Shown here piece after piece: positions 17,201 to 24,373 of a stretch of DNA of 64,000 nt. Origin of the DNA: Flavobacterium cucumis (lineage in GTDB: Bacteria > Bacteroidota > Bacteroidia > Flavobacteriales > Flavobacteriaceae); NCBI RefSeq assembly GCF_900148835.1, contig NZ_FRYK01000001.1, positions 1 through 64,000 of the forward strand, read 5' to 3'. The notes beneath the pieces were generated by a model, which was given only the letters and a program-made list of their open reading frames with translations, did not search any database and was not told the DNA's origin. The position numbers were made by a program, and so were the translations under genes. Numbering within the stretch: position 1 is the first letter of the stretch; each line of letters begins with the position of its first letter.

Positions 17201-18056
17201 AGCTACTCCTACTGGCGCACAGATTCCGTTAGGTCAATTAGTTCAGTTTGAATACAAAAAAGGACCTCAAGCCATTAAAAGTGAAGATACTTTTCTGGTT
17301 GGTTTTGTATTATTCGATAAAAATGATGGCTATGCCGAAGTTGATGTAGTAAATGATGCTCAAAAAGCAATTCAAGCTAAAATTGATTCAGGCGAATTGG
17401 TAGTGCCTCAAGGTGTAAATTATAAATTTTCAGGAAGTTATGAAAATCAAATAAGAGCAATGAAAAGACTTTCAATTGTAATTCCTATTTGTTTAATCGT
17501 TATCTTTTTGTTACTTTATTTTCAATTCAAGACTGTTATTGCATCGTCAATCCATTTCTCTGGAGTATTTGTTGCATTTGCAGGAGGATTTATTATGCTC
17601 TGGTTATATGGACAAGATTGGTTTATGAATTTTGACGTTGCTGGTGTAAACATGCGGAATTTATTCCAGATGCATCCCATAAATCTAAGTGTAGCTGTTT
17701 GGGTAGGTTTCATAGCCTTATTTGGAATAGCAACAGATGATGGAGTAATCATGGGTTCTTATATCCACCAAGTTTTTGAAGAAAAAGATCCGCAAACAGT
17801 GTCTGAAGTTCGTGATGCTGTAGTTGAAGCTGGTAAAATGAGAGTTAGACCTGCTGTGATGACAACGGCTACAACAATCATTGCCTTGCTACCAGTTTTA
17901 ACCTCAACAGGAAAAGGCTCAGATATTATGATTCCAATGGCAATTCCAACCTTTGGAGGTATGACCATTCAAATTATGACCATGTTTGTAGTACCAGTAT
18001 TACAAGCATTTTGGAGAGAAACAGTAATTAAAAATAAAGAAAAGAGAAATGCGTAA
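14232..18056 (+). CDS. cusA: CusA-type Cu/Ag RND efflux pump with extra membrane insert
   Basis: This 1274-residue heavy-metal RND permease exports monovalent copper or silver. The fourth membrane segment reads GIAIAIGVMVDVGVVFVEN, the pattern of the CusA class, in contrast to DFG...DGA...VE of the first pump. Met-rich loops such as LLMPTSMPHAGVEQN and ALDPAPISMYENV fit copper relay. It is about 200 residues longer than the roughly 1050 residues of E. coli CusA. The extra length is mostly an insert near residues 535-700 with three or four additional hydrophobic segments (FWAYVFISGGILLSIYF, LIVVLFIVSFFL, LFVIVLLGIIIGALLYIV), as is common in Bacteroidota homologues. Its stop overlaps the start of the TolC gene by 8 bases. 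Confidence 0.93.
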   Translation: MLNKIIKYFLENRLVTVLILMVLILWGISTAPFNWKIPFLPSDSVAVDAIPDIGENQQIVFTQWQGRSPQDIEDQISYPLTTYLLGIPGVKSIRSNSIFGFSSIYIIFDDDIEFYWSRSRILEKLNSLPNSLLPENVKPSLGPDATALGQVYWYTVEGRDKDGNPTGGWDLQEIRTAQDFYIKYGLNAVQGVSEVASIGGFVKEYQIDVNPDALKAYNISLMQVMTAVQKSNKDVGAKTIEINQAEYLVRGLGYVKKVEDIELAVVAVKDNVPIRIKDIGVVALGPETRRGILDKGGAEAVGGVVIARYGSNPLEVINGVKSKINEIAPGLPKKTLANGVVSQLTIVPFYDRTELIQETIGTLEMALSHEVLISIIVVLLLVLNLRASLIISSLLPVGVLMTFIVMRYAGVDANVVALSGIAIAIGVMVDVGVVFVENIIRHLEMPENHGAKGKKLMQVIYEATTEVVSAVTTALATTVVSFIPVFAMESAEGKLFRPLAFTKTFALLGAFVLGLIILPSLAHYIFGIDYDKKRVKRFWAYVFISGGILLSIYFKIWLPLALTLMGLYDLLNHKIPQKYQPYTKHFNLIVVLFIVSFFLTQEWMPLGPQISVIGNYLFVIVLLGIIIGALLYIVSSYERVLRWCLENKGKFMLLPIVTLFFGVLVWIGFESTFGFVAKGFDKIGWNIKTSKVWSVPAHTFPGIGSEFMPTLNEGSYLLMPTSMPHAGVEQNRKVVGQLDMILNHIPEVDMAVGKLGRVESALDPAPISMYENVINYKPEYILDANGHRMRFKTDNKGRYITKSGDTLSHDEALKQAITVKNLIHDEDGSFYRNWRDIIQSPDDIWNEIVKASKIPGVTSAPKLQPIETRLVMLQTGMRAPMGIKVFGPDLKTIEEFGLELEAIIKEVPSVKSEAVFADRIVGKPYLHLNIDREKIARFGLNIEDVQQAIETAIGGMKISSTVEGRERYPIRVRYPRELRDSPEALGKILIATPTGAQIPLGQLVQFEYKKGPQAIKSEDTFLVGFVLFDKNDGYAEVDVVNDAQKAIQAKIDSGELVVPQGVNYKFSGSYENQIRAMKRLSIVIPICLIVIFLLLYFQFKTVIASSIHFSGVFVAFAGGFIMLWLYGQDWFMNFDVAGVNMRNLFQMHPINLSVAVWVGFIALFGIATDDGVIMGSYIHQVFEEKDPQTVSEVRDAVVEAGKMRVRPAVMTTATTIIALLPVLTSTGKGSDIMIPMAIPTFGGMTIQIMTMFVVPVLQAFWRETVIKNKEKRNA

Positions 18057-19269
18057 ACTAATAATTATATTCATTTTATTTTTTGCTTATAATGCTAAAG
18101 GACAATCTTTAAACGATTATTATACTATTGCTGCGGAAAATAATCCAGAATTAAAAGCAAAGTATAAAGAGTTTGAAGCAGCCATGCAAAAAATACCACA
18201 AGTTAGCTCTTTGCCCGATCCTAATCTTTCAATGGGGTATTTTATCTCACCCGTAGAAACAAGACTTGGACCGCAAAATGTTCGATTATCTCTTTCGCAA
18301 ATGTTTCCTTGGTTTGGTACTTTAAAAGCACAAAAAAATGCAGCAACTTTACTTGCAGAAAGTAAATATCAAGCATTCTTAAATGCTAAAAACCAATTGT
18401 TTTCACAAGTAGCCGCTGTATATTATCCATTATATGAATTGCACGGTTTAAAAGAAATTGAACAAGAAAACATCAAAATTCTAGAATCATACAAAAACAT
18501 TGCCAATGCGAAATTTGAAAATGGTAAAGGAAGTTTAGTAGATGTCTTGCGTGTGGATATTATGATAAAAGATGCTCAAACTAATTTAGAAATTTTAAAT
18601 AAAAAAGAACCCGCATTAACATCTTGGTTCAACAGTATTCTAAATAGAAAGTATGATGAAAAAATTGTTGTTTCTAAAAAAATAGAAACAATAGAATTAC
18701 CCATAGAATATCGTAAAGATTCAATAGCTACTAACCCTATACTACAAGAACTAGAATTAAAAAAGCAAGCTTCGGAAGCTACAATTGAAGTAGCCAGAAA
18801 GCAAGGTTTGCCAAAATTAGGTGTTGGTTTAGATTATGTTTTTGTAGGTAACGGAATGAATAATTTTCCAGATTCGGGTAAAGATGTTATTATGCCTATG
18901 GTTACAGTTAGTTTGCCCATTTTTAGAAAAAAATACGACGCAGCAGTTACCGAAGCAAAACTAATGCAAGAAAGTTATGCTTTTCAAAAAGAAGCTTATG
19001 AAAACAAATTGAACGGAACCTATTACAAACTTGTTTTTGAATTGCAAAAAGAAAGAGATTTGTTAAAATTATATGAAGGACAAGTAATAACACTATCCAA
19101 AAGTTTAAGTCTATTATTTGCCTACTACAGTAACGCCAATAAAGATTTTGAAGAAGTATTACGTATGCAACAAGAGCTTTTAAAGTATCAAAAAATGCAG
19201 TTGTCAAGCATTAGTACTTTTTATATAAAATTAGCGGAATTGGATTATTTAACAGCAAAACAATTTTAA
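18049..19269 (+). CDS. TolC-family outer membrane channel (CusC-like)
   Basis: This 406-residue protein begins with a signal peptide (MRKLIIIFILFFAYNAKGQ) and continues with the alternating helical hairpins of TolC-type channels: YYTIAAENNPELKAKYKEFE near the start, LPDPNLSMGYF, and a second repeat of similar design after residue 215. It forms the outer membrane exit of the CusA pump. The start codon lies inside the last codons of cusA (8-base overlap, translational coupling) and the adaptor starts 2 bases after its stop. Unlike the first pump, this channel is a separate protein. No lipobox is seen. Confidence 0.92.
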   Translation: MRKLIIIFILFFAYNAKGQSLNDYYTIAAENNPELKAKYKEFEAAMQKIPQVSSLPDPNLSMGYFISPVETRLGPQNVRLSLSQMFPWFGTLKAQKNAATLLAESKYQAFLNAKNQLFSQVAAVYYPLYELHGLKEIEQENIKILESYKNIANAKFENGKGSLVDVLRVDIMIKDAQTNLEILNKKEPALTSWFNSILNRKYDEKIVVSKKIETIELPIEYRKDSIATNPILQELELKKQASEATIEVARKQGLPKLGVGLDYVFVGNGMNNFPDSGKDVIMPMVTVSLPIFRKKYDAAVTEAKLMQESYAFQKEAYENKLNGTYYKLVFELQKERDLLKLYEGQVITLSKSLSLLFAYYSNANKDFEEVLRMQQELLKYQKMQLSSISTFYIKLAELDYLTAKQF

Positions 19270-19271
19270 TC

Positions 19272-21053
19272 ATGAACATAGATAAAAAAACAAAAATACT
19301 ATTAGCAGTAACTTTATTAGTTGGGCTATTATTAGGTGCTTTGTTATTTGGTGGAAGCTCTGAAGAAAAAGTTGAAAATAAAACAGATGCTTCATCAAAA
19401 GCAGAAACATGGACCTGTTCTATGCATCCACAAATTAGACAGCCAGAACCAGGTGATTGTCCTATATGTGGAATGGATTTAATCCCTTTGGAAGCAGGAG
19501 ATGAAGATATAGATCCTGATGCAATTAGCATGTCGGAATCGGCCATGATTATTGCTGGAATCTCTACTTACAAAGTAGGAAATACCGATGGTGTTAAAGA
19601 AATTTCACTTAATGGAAAAGTTGAAGTTAATGAAAGAACCGTTTATAGCCAATCATCACATATACCAGGTCGAATCGAAAAAATTCAAGTTTCGTTTGTG
19701 GGCGAATATGTAAAAAAAGGTCAAGTGGTTGCTTATGTGTATTCTCCTGAATTAGCCAGCACACAACAAGAATTAATTGAAGCATATACTGTAAAAGACA
19801 TTCAACCTGAATTATTTGAATCGGTAAAAATGAAATTGAAAAATTGGAAAGTTTCAGATGCTACTATTAACAGTATTATTTCTTCAGGTAAAACCCAAGA
19901 TAGATTTCCTGTTTATGCCGATGTATCGGGATATATTATCAAGAAAAATGTTGAGTTAGGCGATTATCTTCAAAAAGGACAAACATTATATGATGTTGCA
20001 GATTTATCAAACGTATGGGTTCTTTTTGAAATTTACGAATCAGATATGAGTTGGGTTAAAAAAGGAGATAAAATCAACTATACAGTGGCATCTTTTCCAG
20101 GAGAAACATTTTCAGGAACAATTGCATTTATTGACCCATTTATAAACCCACTGACACGAATTGCAAAAGCAAGAGTTGAGGTAGCTAATTCAGGATTAAA
20201 ATTCAAACCCGAAATGTTTGCAACAGGTACTTTAAAAACTCAAATAAGTACAAATAAATCAACATTAAGTGTTCCAAAATCTGCTGTAATGTGGACAGGA
20301 AAACGCTCAATTGTATATGTAAAAAATGAAACAGACAAAGGAATAACATTCAAATTACGCGAAGTTACCTTAGGACCATTATTAGGAAACGATTACATAA
20401 TTGAGAAAGGTTTAGAAATTGGCGAAGAAATAGTAGCAAATGGTACTTTTAATGTGGATGCTGCTGCACAATTAGCCGGAAAACCAAGTATGATGAATAT
20501 TGAAGGTGGCAAAGTAAATACAGGACACAATCATGGAGGTTCGCCAATGCCTATGAATGATGATAAAAAAGTAGTGTTAAAAGAAGATAAAACAGCAATT
20601 AGTGCAGAAGCCAAAAAGAGCTTACAGCCATTGTATAAAGATTATTTTCAATTTAAAGATGCTTTGACAAAAGATGATTTTAATTCGGCTAAAAAAGCCC
20701 TTTTAGAATTTGAAAAATCGTTTAATAAAATAAACATGAGCGTATTTAAAGGAGATGCTCATAAAATATGGATGAGTTACCAAGCAGAGTTAAAAAAACA
20801 AACATTACACGCTACACACATAAAAAACATTAAAGGATTAAGAATGTCTTTAGAACCAATTTCAAATGTAATGGTAGTAATGACAAAAGCTTTTAACCCT
20901 TTAAACGAAACTACTTATGTTCAGTTTTGTCCTATGGCAAATAATAATAAAGGAGCAAATTGGTTAAGTAAAGAGAATAAAGTAGTTAACCCATATTTTG
21001 GAGCTTCCATGTTAAAATGTGGAGAAGTAAAAGAAACAATTAATAACAAATAA
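19272..21053 (+). CDS. cusB: CusB-type adaptor with heavy-metal-binding and DUF3347 domains
   Basis: This 593-residue membrane fusion protein is anchored by an N-terminal helix (ILLAVTLLVGLLLGALLFGG). Residues about 45-75 form a heavy-metal-binding domain, WTCSMHPQIRQPEPGDCPIC followed by GMDLIPLE, with Cys and His ligands. The adaptor core follows (lipoyl halves near IPGRIEKIQVSFVGEYVKKG and YADVSGYIIKKNVELGDYL, then beta-barrel). The last 150 residues are a DUF3347 domain ending with QFCPMANNNKGANWLS and NPYFGASMLKCGEV. The same tail closes the next gene product. It should gather Cu or Ag in the periplasm and feed the CusA pump. It starts 2 bases after the channel gene. Confidence 0.93.
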   Translation: MNIDKKTKILLAVTLLVGLLLGALLFGGSSEEKVENKTDASSKAETWTCSMHPQIRQPEPGDCPICGMDLIPLEAGDEDIDPDAISMSESAMIIAGISTYKVGNTDGVKEISLNGKVEVNERTVYSQSSHIPGRIEKIQVSFVGEYVKKGQVVAYVYSPELASTQQELIEAYTVKDIQPELFESVKMKLKNWKVSDATINSIISSGKTQDRFPVYADVSGYIIKKNVELGDYLQKGQTLYDVADLSNVWVLFEIYESDMSWVKKGDKINYTVASFPGETFSGTIAFIDPFINPLTRIAKARVEVANSGLKFKPEMFATGTLKTQISTNKSTLSVPKSAVMWTGKRSIVYVKNETDKGITFKLREVTLGPLLGNDYIIEKGLEIGEEIVANGTFNVDAAAQLAGKPSMMNIEGGKVNTGHNHGGSPMPMNDDKKVVLKEDKTAISAEAKKSLQPLYKDYFQFKDALTKDDFNSAKKALLEFEKSFNKINMSVFKGDAHKIWMSYQAELKKQTLHATHIKNIKGLRMSLEPISNVMVVMTKAFNPLNETTYVQFCPMANNNKGANWLSKENKVVNPYFGASMLKCGEVKETINNK

Positions 21054-21064
21054 ATTTTAAAATC

Positions 21065-21796
21065 ATGAAAAAAGTAATCGGAATTTTAGCAGTAGCTTTA
21101 TTAAGCTTAACAATTTCTTGTAAAGACAACAAAGGAGAGCAAAAAGATGAAATGCATAATGAAATGAGCGATAATCATACAAAGTATGCTTGTCCAATGA
21201 AATGCGAAGGCGATAAAACCTATGATGAAGCAGGTTCATGTCCAAAATGTGGAATGGATTTAGAAGCAGTTGAAACACACAACCACTCTGAAGCAAATCA
21301 CGAAGACGGACACGACCATGGTAATAACGAAAGTACAGAAAGAACAATTACTCAAAATAGCACAAAAAACACTGCTACATCAGCCATACTTGATGCTTAT
21401 TTTGAAATCAAAAATGGTTTAGTTGCTGATAGTAAAGAAAAAACAGCAACAGGAGGAAATTCTCTTATAGCTGCTATTGAAAAATTTGATATGTCAAAAT
21501 TAACTGGAGATACACATACAAAGTATATGGAAATTGCAGAAAGTGCTAAAGAACATGCAGAACATATCGTAAAAAGCCCAATTGATCATCAAAGAGAACA
21601 TTTAGAAGCATTAAGCACTGATATGACTGATTTAGTAGCACTTCTTGGAACAGACAAAGTAATTTATCAAGACTATTGCCCTATGGCTAATAACAATAAA
21701 GGAGCAAATTGGTTAAGTGAAGTTAAAGAAATTAAAAACCCCTATTTTGGTTCAAAAATGCTAAAATGTGGTAGTATAAAAAAACAAATTAACTAA
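21065..21796 (+). CDS. lipoprotein with heavy-metal-binding and DUF3347 domains
   Basis: This 243-residue protein has a lipobox (LLSLTISCKDNKG), so it is a predicted lipoprotein. It repeats the outer parts of the adaptor without the pump-contacting core: a heavy-metal-binding domain (YACPMKCEGDKTYDEAGSCP, then KCGMDLEAVE) near residues 40-68, a His-rich linker (THNHSEANHEDGHDHG), and a DUF3347 domain ending YQDYCPMANNNKGANWLSEV and NPYFGSKMLKCG. It may buffer copper at the membrane and load the adaptor, which is inference from shared domains. It lies 11 bases after cusB. It probably arose by duplication of the adaptor ends. Confidence 0.88.
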   Translation: MKKVIGILAVALLSLTISCKDNKGEQKDEMHNEMSDNHTKYACPMKCEGDKTYDEAGSCPKCGMDLEAVETHNHSEANHEDGHDHGNNESTERTITQNSTKNTATSAILDAYFEIKNGLVADSKEKTATGGNSLIAAIEKFDMSKLTGDTHTKYMEIAESAKEHAEHIVKSPIDHQREHLEALSTDMTDLVALLGTDKVIYQDYCPMANNNKGANWLSEVKEIKNPYFGSKMLKCGSIKKQIN

Positions 21797-22252
21797 ATGA
21801 AAATTTTTAAAATCATCTTACTGATTTTACTGATTGTGTTTGTGGGAATTCAATTCATTCCCACAAAACGCAATCTAAGTGAAATTGTACCCAATACTGA
21901 TTTTATGATAGTTAACAATGTGCCTAATAGTATTAAAAATACATTACAAACGTCTTGTTACGACTGTCACAGTAATAACACCTATTATCCGTGGTACAAT
22001 AAAGTGCAACCAGTTGCTTGGTTTTTAGAAAATCATATTGAAGAAGGCAAAGCAGAATTAAATTTTAGTGATTGGAATACTTATTCTAATAGAAGAAAAA
22101 AAAGTAAGTTAAAATCCATTGTTAGTCAAATTGAGGACGATAAAATGCCGCTTATATCATATACATTAATCCACAAAGATGCAGTTCTTACACAAAAACA
22201 GAAAACAGAAATCATAGATTGGATAACCAAGTTACAAATGGAAAATGAATAA
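21797..22252 (+). CDS. haem-binding domain protein (single CxxCH)
   Basis: This 151-residue protein has an N-terminal membrane anchor (FKIILLILLIVFVGIQFIP) and one haem c-type site, TSCYDCHSNNTYYPWYNKVQ, near residues 54-73, then PVAWFLENHIEEGKAELNFS. This matches the haem-binding domain family of Bacteroidota (Haem_bd type). The start codon directly follows the stop of the previous gene, so it is translated from the same mRNA. A haem protein at the end of a copper operon might serve redox control of Cu(I)/Cu(II) in the periplasm, which is only a guess. It is the last intact gene before the right direct repeat. Confidence 0.85.
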   Translation: MKIFKIILLILLIVFVGIQFIPTKRNLSEIVPNTDFMIVNNVPNSIKNTLQTSCYDCHSNNTYYPWYNKVQPVAWFLENHIEEGKAELNFSDWNTYSNRRKKSKLKSIVSQIEDDKMPLISYTLIHKDAVLTQKQKTEIIDWITKLQMENE

Positions 22253-22310
22253 CCTTAATCAAATACATATTCTTTTCAGAATTAAGAGATAATTGCGATG
22301 CCATTTGCAA

Positions 22311-22478
22311 CTAATGGCAGAAATTCACAACACCAAGAAAAGAATGCCAATCATTCTAAAACCAGAAGACGAATCCAAATGGTTACAGCACGAACCAATC
22401 AATAATTTTGCCTATCCCTATGAAGTAAATCTAACAGCAACTAAATTAGATAATTCTCCACAAGGTCTTTTGTTTTAG
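22311..22478 (+). pseudogene. C-terminal stump of a SRAP/YedK-type (HMCES) peptidase
   Basis: About 56 codons read LMAEIHNTKKRMPIILKPED and then ESKWLQHEPINN, the region around the NTKKRMPVIL motif of SRAP proteins, which shield abasic sites in single-stranded DNA. The catalytic N-terminal Cys2 and the rest of the fold are absent; upstream sequence is unrelated. The gene is therefore broken. It marks the right end of the island just before repeat copy B, as the integrase stump marks the left end. Confidence 0.72.
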
Positions 22479-22499
22479 TACTCATATACAGAATATTAT

Positions 22500-22832
22500 G
22501 AAGCGAAAGGCTCGGGCATTCTTGGTTTCCATATTCCCGCTGTCCGTTAAACACGGTATCACTCCCATCGGGGCTAAAAAGTAAACAAATGGCTTTCTTG
22601 GTTTCTTTGTTTTTAATAGGAACGCTTCGCTAAGTTATTTGCGCCCACCCAGTCCAACGCTCCCCACCGCACAAGTGGTATTTTGTGTGTTTTTAGCACT
22701 TGTTTTCCCCACAGTAAGTCAATAAAAAAAGGCTCCCTGTTTTCCCAACCCCTCGCGCACAGTCCGCCTTTTTTTATCCACTTACACCCAATCCAAAAAA
22801 CAAACACTAAAAACACACAAAAACCACTCCCA
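22500..22832. repeat. long direct repeat, copy B (~333 bp), right bracket of the metal island
   Basis: This is the second copy of the 4064-4393 repeat, in the same orientation. Both copies contain TTTCCATATTCCCGCTGTCC and CCGCACAAGTGGTATTTTG. Differences include TGTTTTTAATAGG for TTTCTAATAGG and TCCCCACAGTAAG for TACCCATAGTAAG. Short frames on either strand are not credible genes. Confidence 0.9.
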
Positions 22833-23774
22833 AGCTATTATTACATAATAAGTGTTATAATGCCTTCCATCTCCCAATGCTACGCCAACGGCAGTTATAA
22901 CAGTTATTATGTAAAATATCCGCGCCCAGCCGCACCCACCCGAAGAATAATAGGAACGCTACCGCTAACGTAATTTTCATTGTTTTTTGAAAATGCCTCC
23001 CATTTCCAGTAGACCATAACTGCTAACTGAAAACCGCGACTGCCAACTAAACCATCAGGCATTATCAAAAATCAAATTTCCCCCACAAGAGTATGGTTTT
23101 CTAATCACTATTCACTATTCACTAATCACTCAAAAAAACCATACCCTTGTTCCGCTACTGCCCTCTCACTAGGAAGTATCATATTGTTTTTTGAAGATGC
23201 TTCCCATTTCCAGTTCACTGACCACTAAAAACTGACCACTGAACACTTTCAAAGCATCCTCAAAAATCAAACCACCACAAGAGTGTGTTTTTATTTTTTA
23301 TCATCTTCATAAAGCCATATTGTCAAACCGTGTCTAGTCGAGGTCGTCTAGCAAAAAAAAGAAAACCACCCCCTTGTTCACCACTCCCGATTGAACACCC
23401 CCTATAACCCCAGTTCACAAGAAAATTTGGGGTAAACATTTTTACAAAAAAAAGGATAAAAAAGAAGCCAAAGGTTTGTTCCGGGTATTCAAAAAAGCAA
23501 GTTCAAGCCTTCGGTTCCGGATAAAATCTCCACCCTTACTTTTCCAGTTCACTTCTTTCCTGAACACTAAAAACTGACCACTGAACACTCCTCAGTTGGG
23601 TAGTATTTTATCCAGAAAACTTGCTTTTTTGAAACCCTCCACAAGGCAAGACGGCTTTCTTTTTTTTCCTTTTTTCTTTTGCAAAAATGTGTGTGGGGCA
23701 TCTCGGTTTTCAATCACATTTCGGGCAATCACGAAGGAAAGACGAAGGAAGTTAACCTGTTAAATCCTTTTACT
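22833..23774. other. repeat-rich non-coding stretch (~940 bp)
   Basis: No credible gene is seen. It contains a decayed partial copy of the long repeat (AATAGGAACGCTACCGCTAA at about 22951), two copies of the unit TTGTTTTTTGAAnATGC followed by CCATTTCCAGT (22981, 23184), periodic words such as GACCACTGAACAC (about 23227 and 23578) and CTATTCACTATTCACTAATC-like runs near 23100, paired CCCACAAGAGTATGG and CCACAAGAGTGTG words, and the inverted repeat at 23488-23633. This looks like a dumping ground of mobile or recombining repeats. Confidence 0.6.
23488..23633. repeat. large imperfect inverted repeat
   Basis: Outer arms TTCAAAAAAGCAAGTT (23488-23503) and AACTTGCTTTTTTGAA (23618-23633) are exact reverse complements. 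Inner arms GGATAAAATCTCCACCC (23519-23535) and GGGTAGTATTTTATCC (23598-23613) match closely. Flanks (AGAAGCC before, GGCTTTCT after) extend the symmetry. The loop holds a GACCACTGAACAC word. Confidence 0.75.
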
Positions 23775-24197
23775 ATGGACACAATTTTTATCAAATCCCA
23801 CCGTGCCGGCATGAACTATGCCAAACCACATTTTTTCGTTTTAAACAAAGGATTAAACAGCGGCAAACCGCATCACGAAGCCTACACAAATAGCTTTGTA
23901 TTAATCTTTCAAACCGAAGAACAAAAAGAAGACGTTTACTGGATAGCCATGAGCCTCTGGAAATCCAAATTCTGGCACCAATATCTGAGAGGTTCCGTTA
24001 TTCCTTTCTTATCGCTCTATGAATTCAAAAAAGAGTTCAACCCAAGAGCAACAAGATTAATGCGAGAACACGAACTACACAAAAAAAACATTCAAGCACT
24101 AAAGCTGCTGCAGGAACAAGAAAACCATTTCAACAAAAACATTCACCTCATCAACGAACTCAAAAACGCTATTATGATGAGGTATAGGAATAAATAA
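23775..24197 (+). CDS. DUF6943 family protein
   Basis: This 140-residue protein starts MDTIFIKSHRAGMNYAKPHF at the ATG of 23775. An in-frame upstream ATG at 23679 would add 32 residues drawn from the repeat region and is not preferred. Recognisable parts are FFVLNKGLNSGKP, TNSFVLIFQTEEQKEDVYW, SLWKSKFWHQYLRGSVIPFL and a helical C-terminus. This agrees with the Bacteroidota family named DUF6943, of unknown function, often found in mobile or repeat-rich regions. No signal peptide or membrane segment is seen. The gene stands alone and is followed by a terminator. The family call is from memory. Confidence 0.7.
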   Translation: MDTIFIKSHRAGMNYAKPHFFVLNKGLNSGKPHHEAYTNSFVLIFQTEEQKEDVYWIAMSLWKSKFWHQYLRGSVIPFLSLYEFKKEFNPRATRLMREHELHKKNIQALKLLQEQENHFNKNIHLINELKNAIMMRYRNK

Positions 24198-24201
24198 GAG
24201 T

Positions 24202-24231
24202 AAGCCTGGACTAATTTGTCTAGGCTTTTTT
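24202..24231 (+). terminator. rho-independent terminator after the DUF6943 gene
   Basis: AAGCCTGGA and TCTAGGCTT pair around CTAATTTG, followed directly by TTTTTT. It starts 4 bases after the stop codon. Confidence 0.8.
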
Positions 24232-24265
24232 ACTAAAAGGGAATATTTATTTGAAATAATGTATT

Positions 24266-24273
24266 TATATTTG
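24266..24273 (+). promoter_or_regulatory. promoter -7 box TATATTTG upstream of cassette-like unit 2
   Basis: TATATTTG fits TAnnTTTG. It would start a transcript about 100 bases before the Yip1-like gene, running through the GCGCAA-rich element. Confidence 0.4.
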
Positions 24274-24286
24274 ATAAAATCTAAAC

Positions 24287-24347
24287 AATTGCGCAAATAC
24301 AACCAAAATTGGGTAGATTGGCGCAACTTTATTGCGCATATAAACAA
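24287..24347. repeat. GCGCAA-rich element preceding cassette-like unit 2
   Basis: TTGCGCAA (24289-24296, itself a palindrome), GGCGCAAC (about 24320) and ATTGCGCAT (24331-24339) recur within 60 bases and end in ATATAAACAA just before the private inverted repeat. By position it stands where the hairpin element stands before unit 1. Confidence 0.45.
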
Positions 24348-24362
24348 GTTACCAGTAATTTT
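24348..24362. repeat. left gene-specific inverted repeat of cassette-like unit 2
   Basis: GTTACCAGTAATTTT reverse-complements AAAACTACTGGTAAC at 25567-25581 at 14 of 15 positions. It lies 11 bases before the ATG of the orphan gene. Confidence 0.7.
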
Positions 24363-24373
24363 ATTCACCAAAA

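Noticed and set aside
22613..22816. 67-residue minus-strand frame in repeat copy B
   Set aside because: It consists wholly of the long direct repeat, is not kept intact in copy A, and shows no protein-like features. I treat it as repeat sequence.
23679..23774. Extension of the DUF6943 protein to an upstream ATG
   Set aside because: The 32 extra residues come from repeat-rich DNA and do not look like the family start.
22833..23774. CRISPR array in the repeat-rich stretch
   Set aside because: Repeat words vary in length and spacing and no regular repeat-spacer pattern exists; no cas gene is present.
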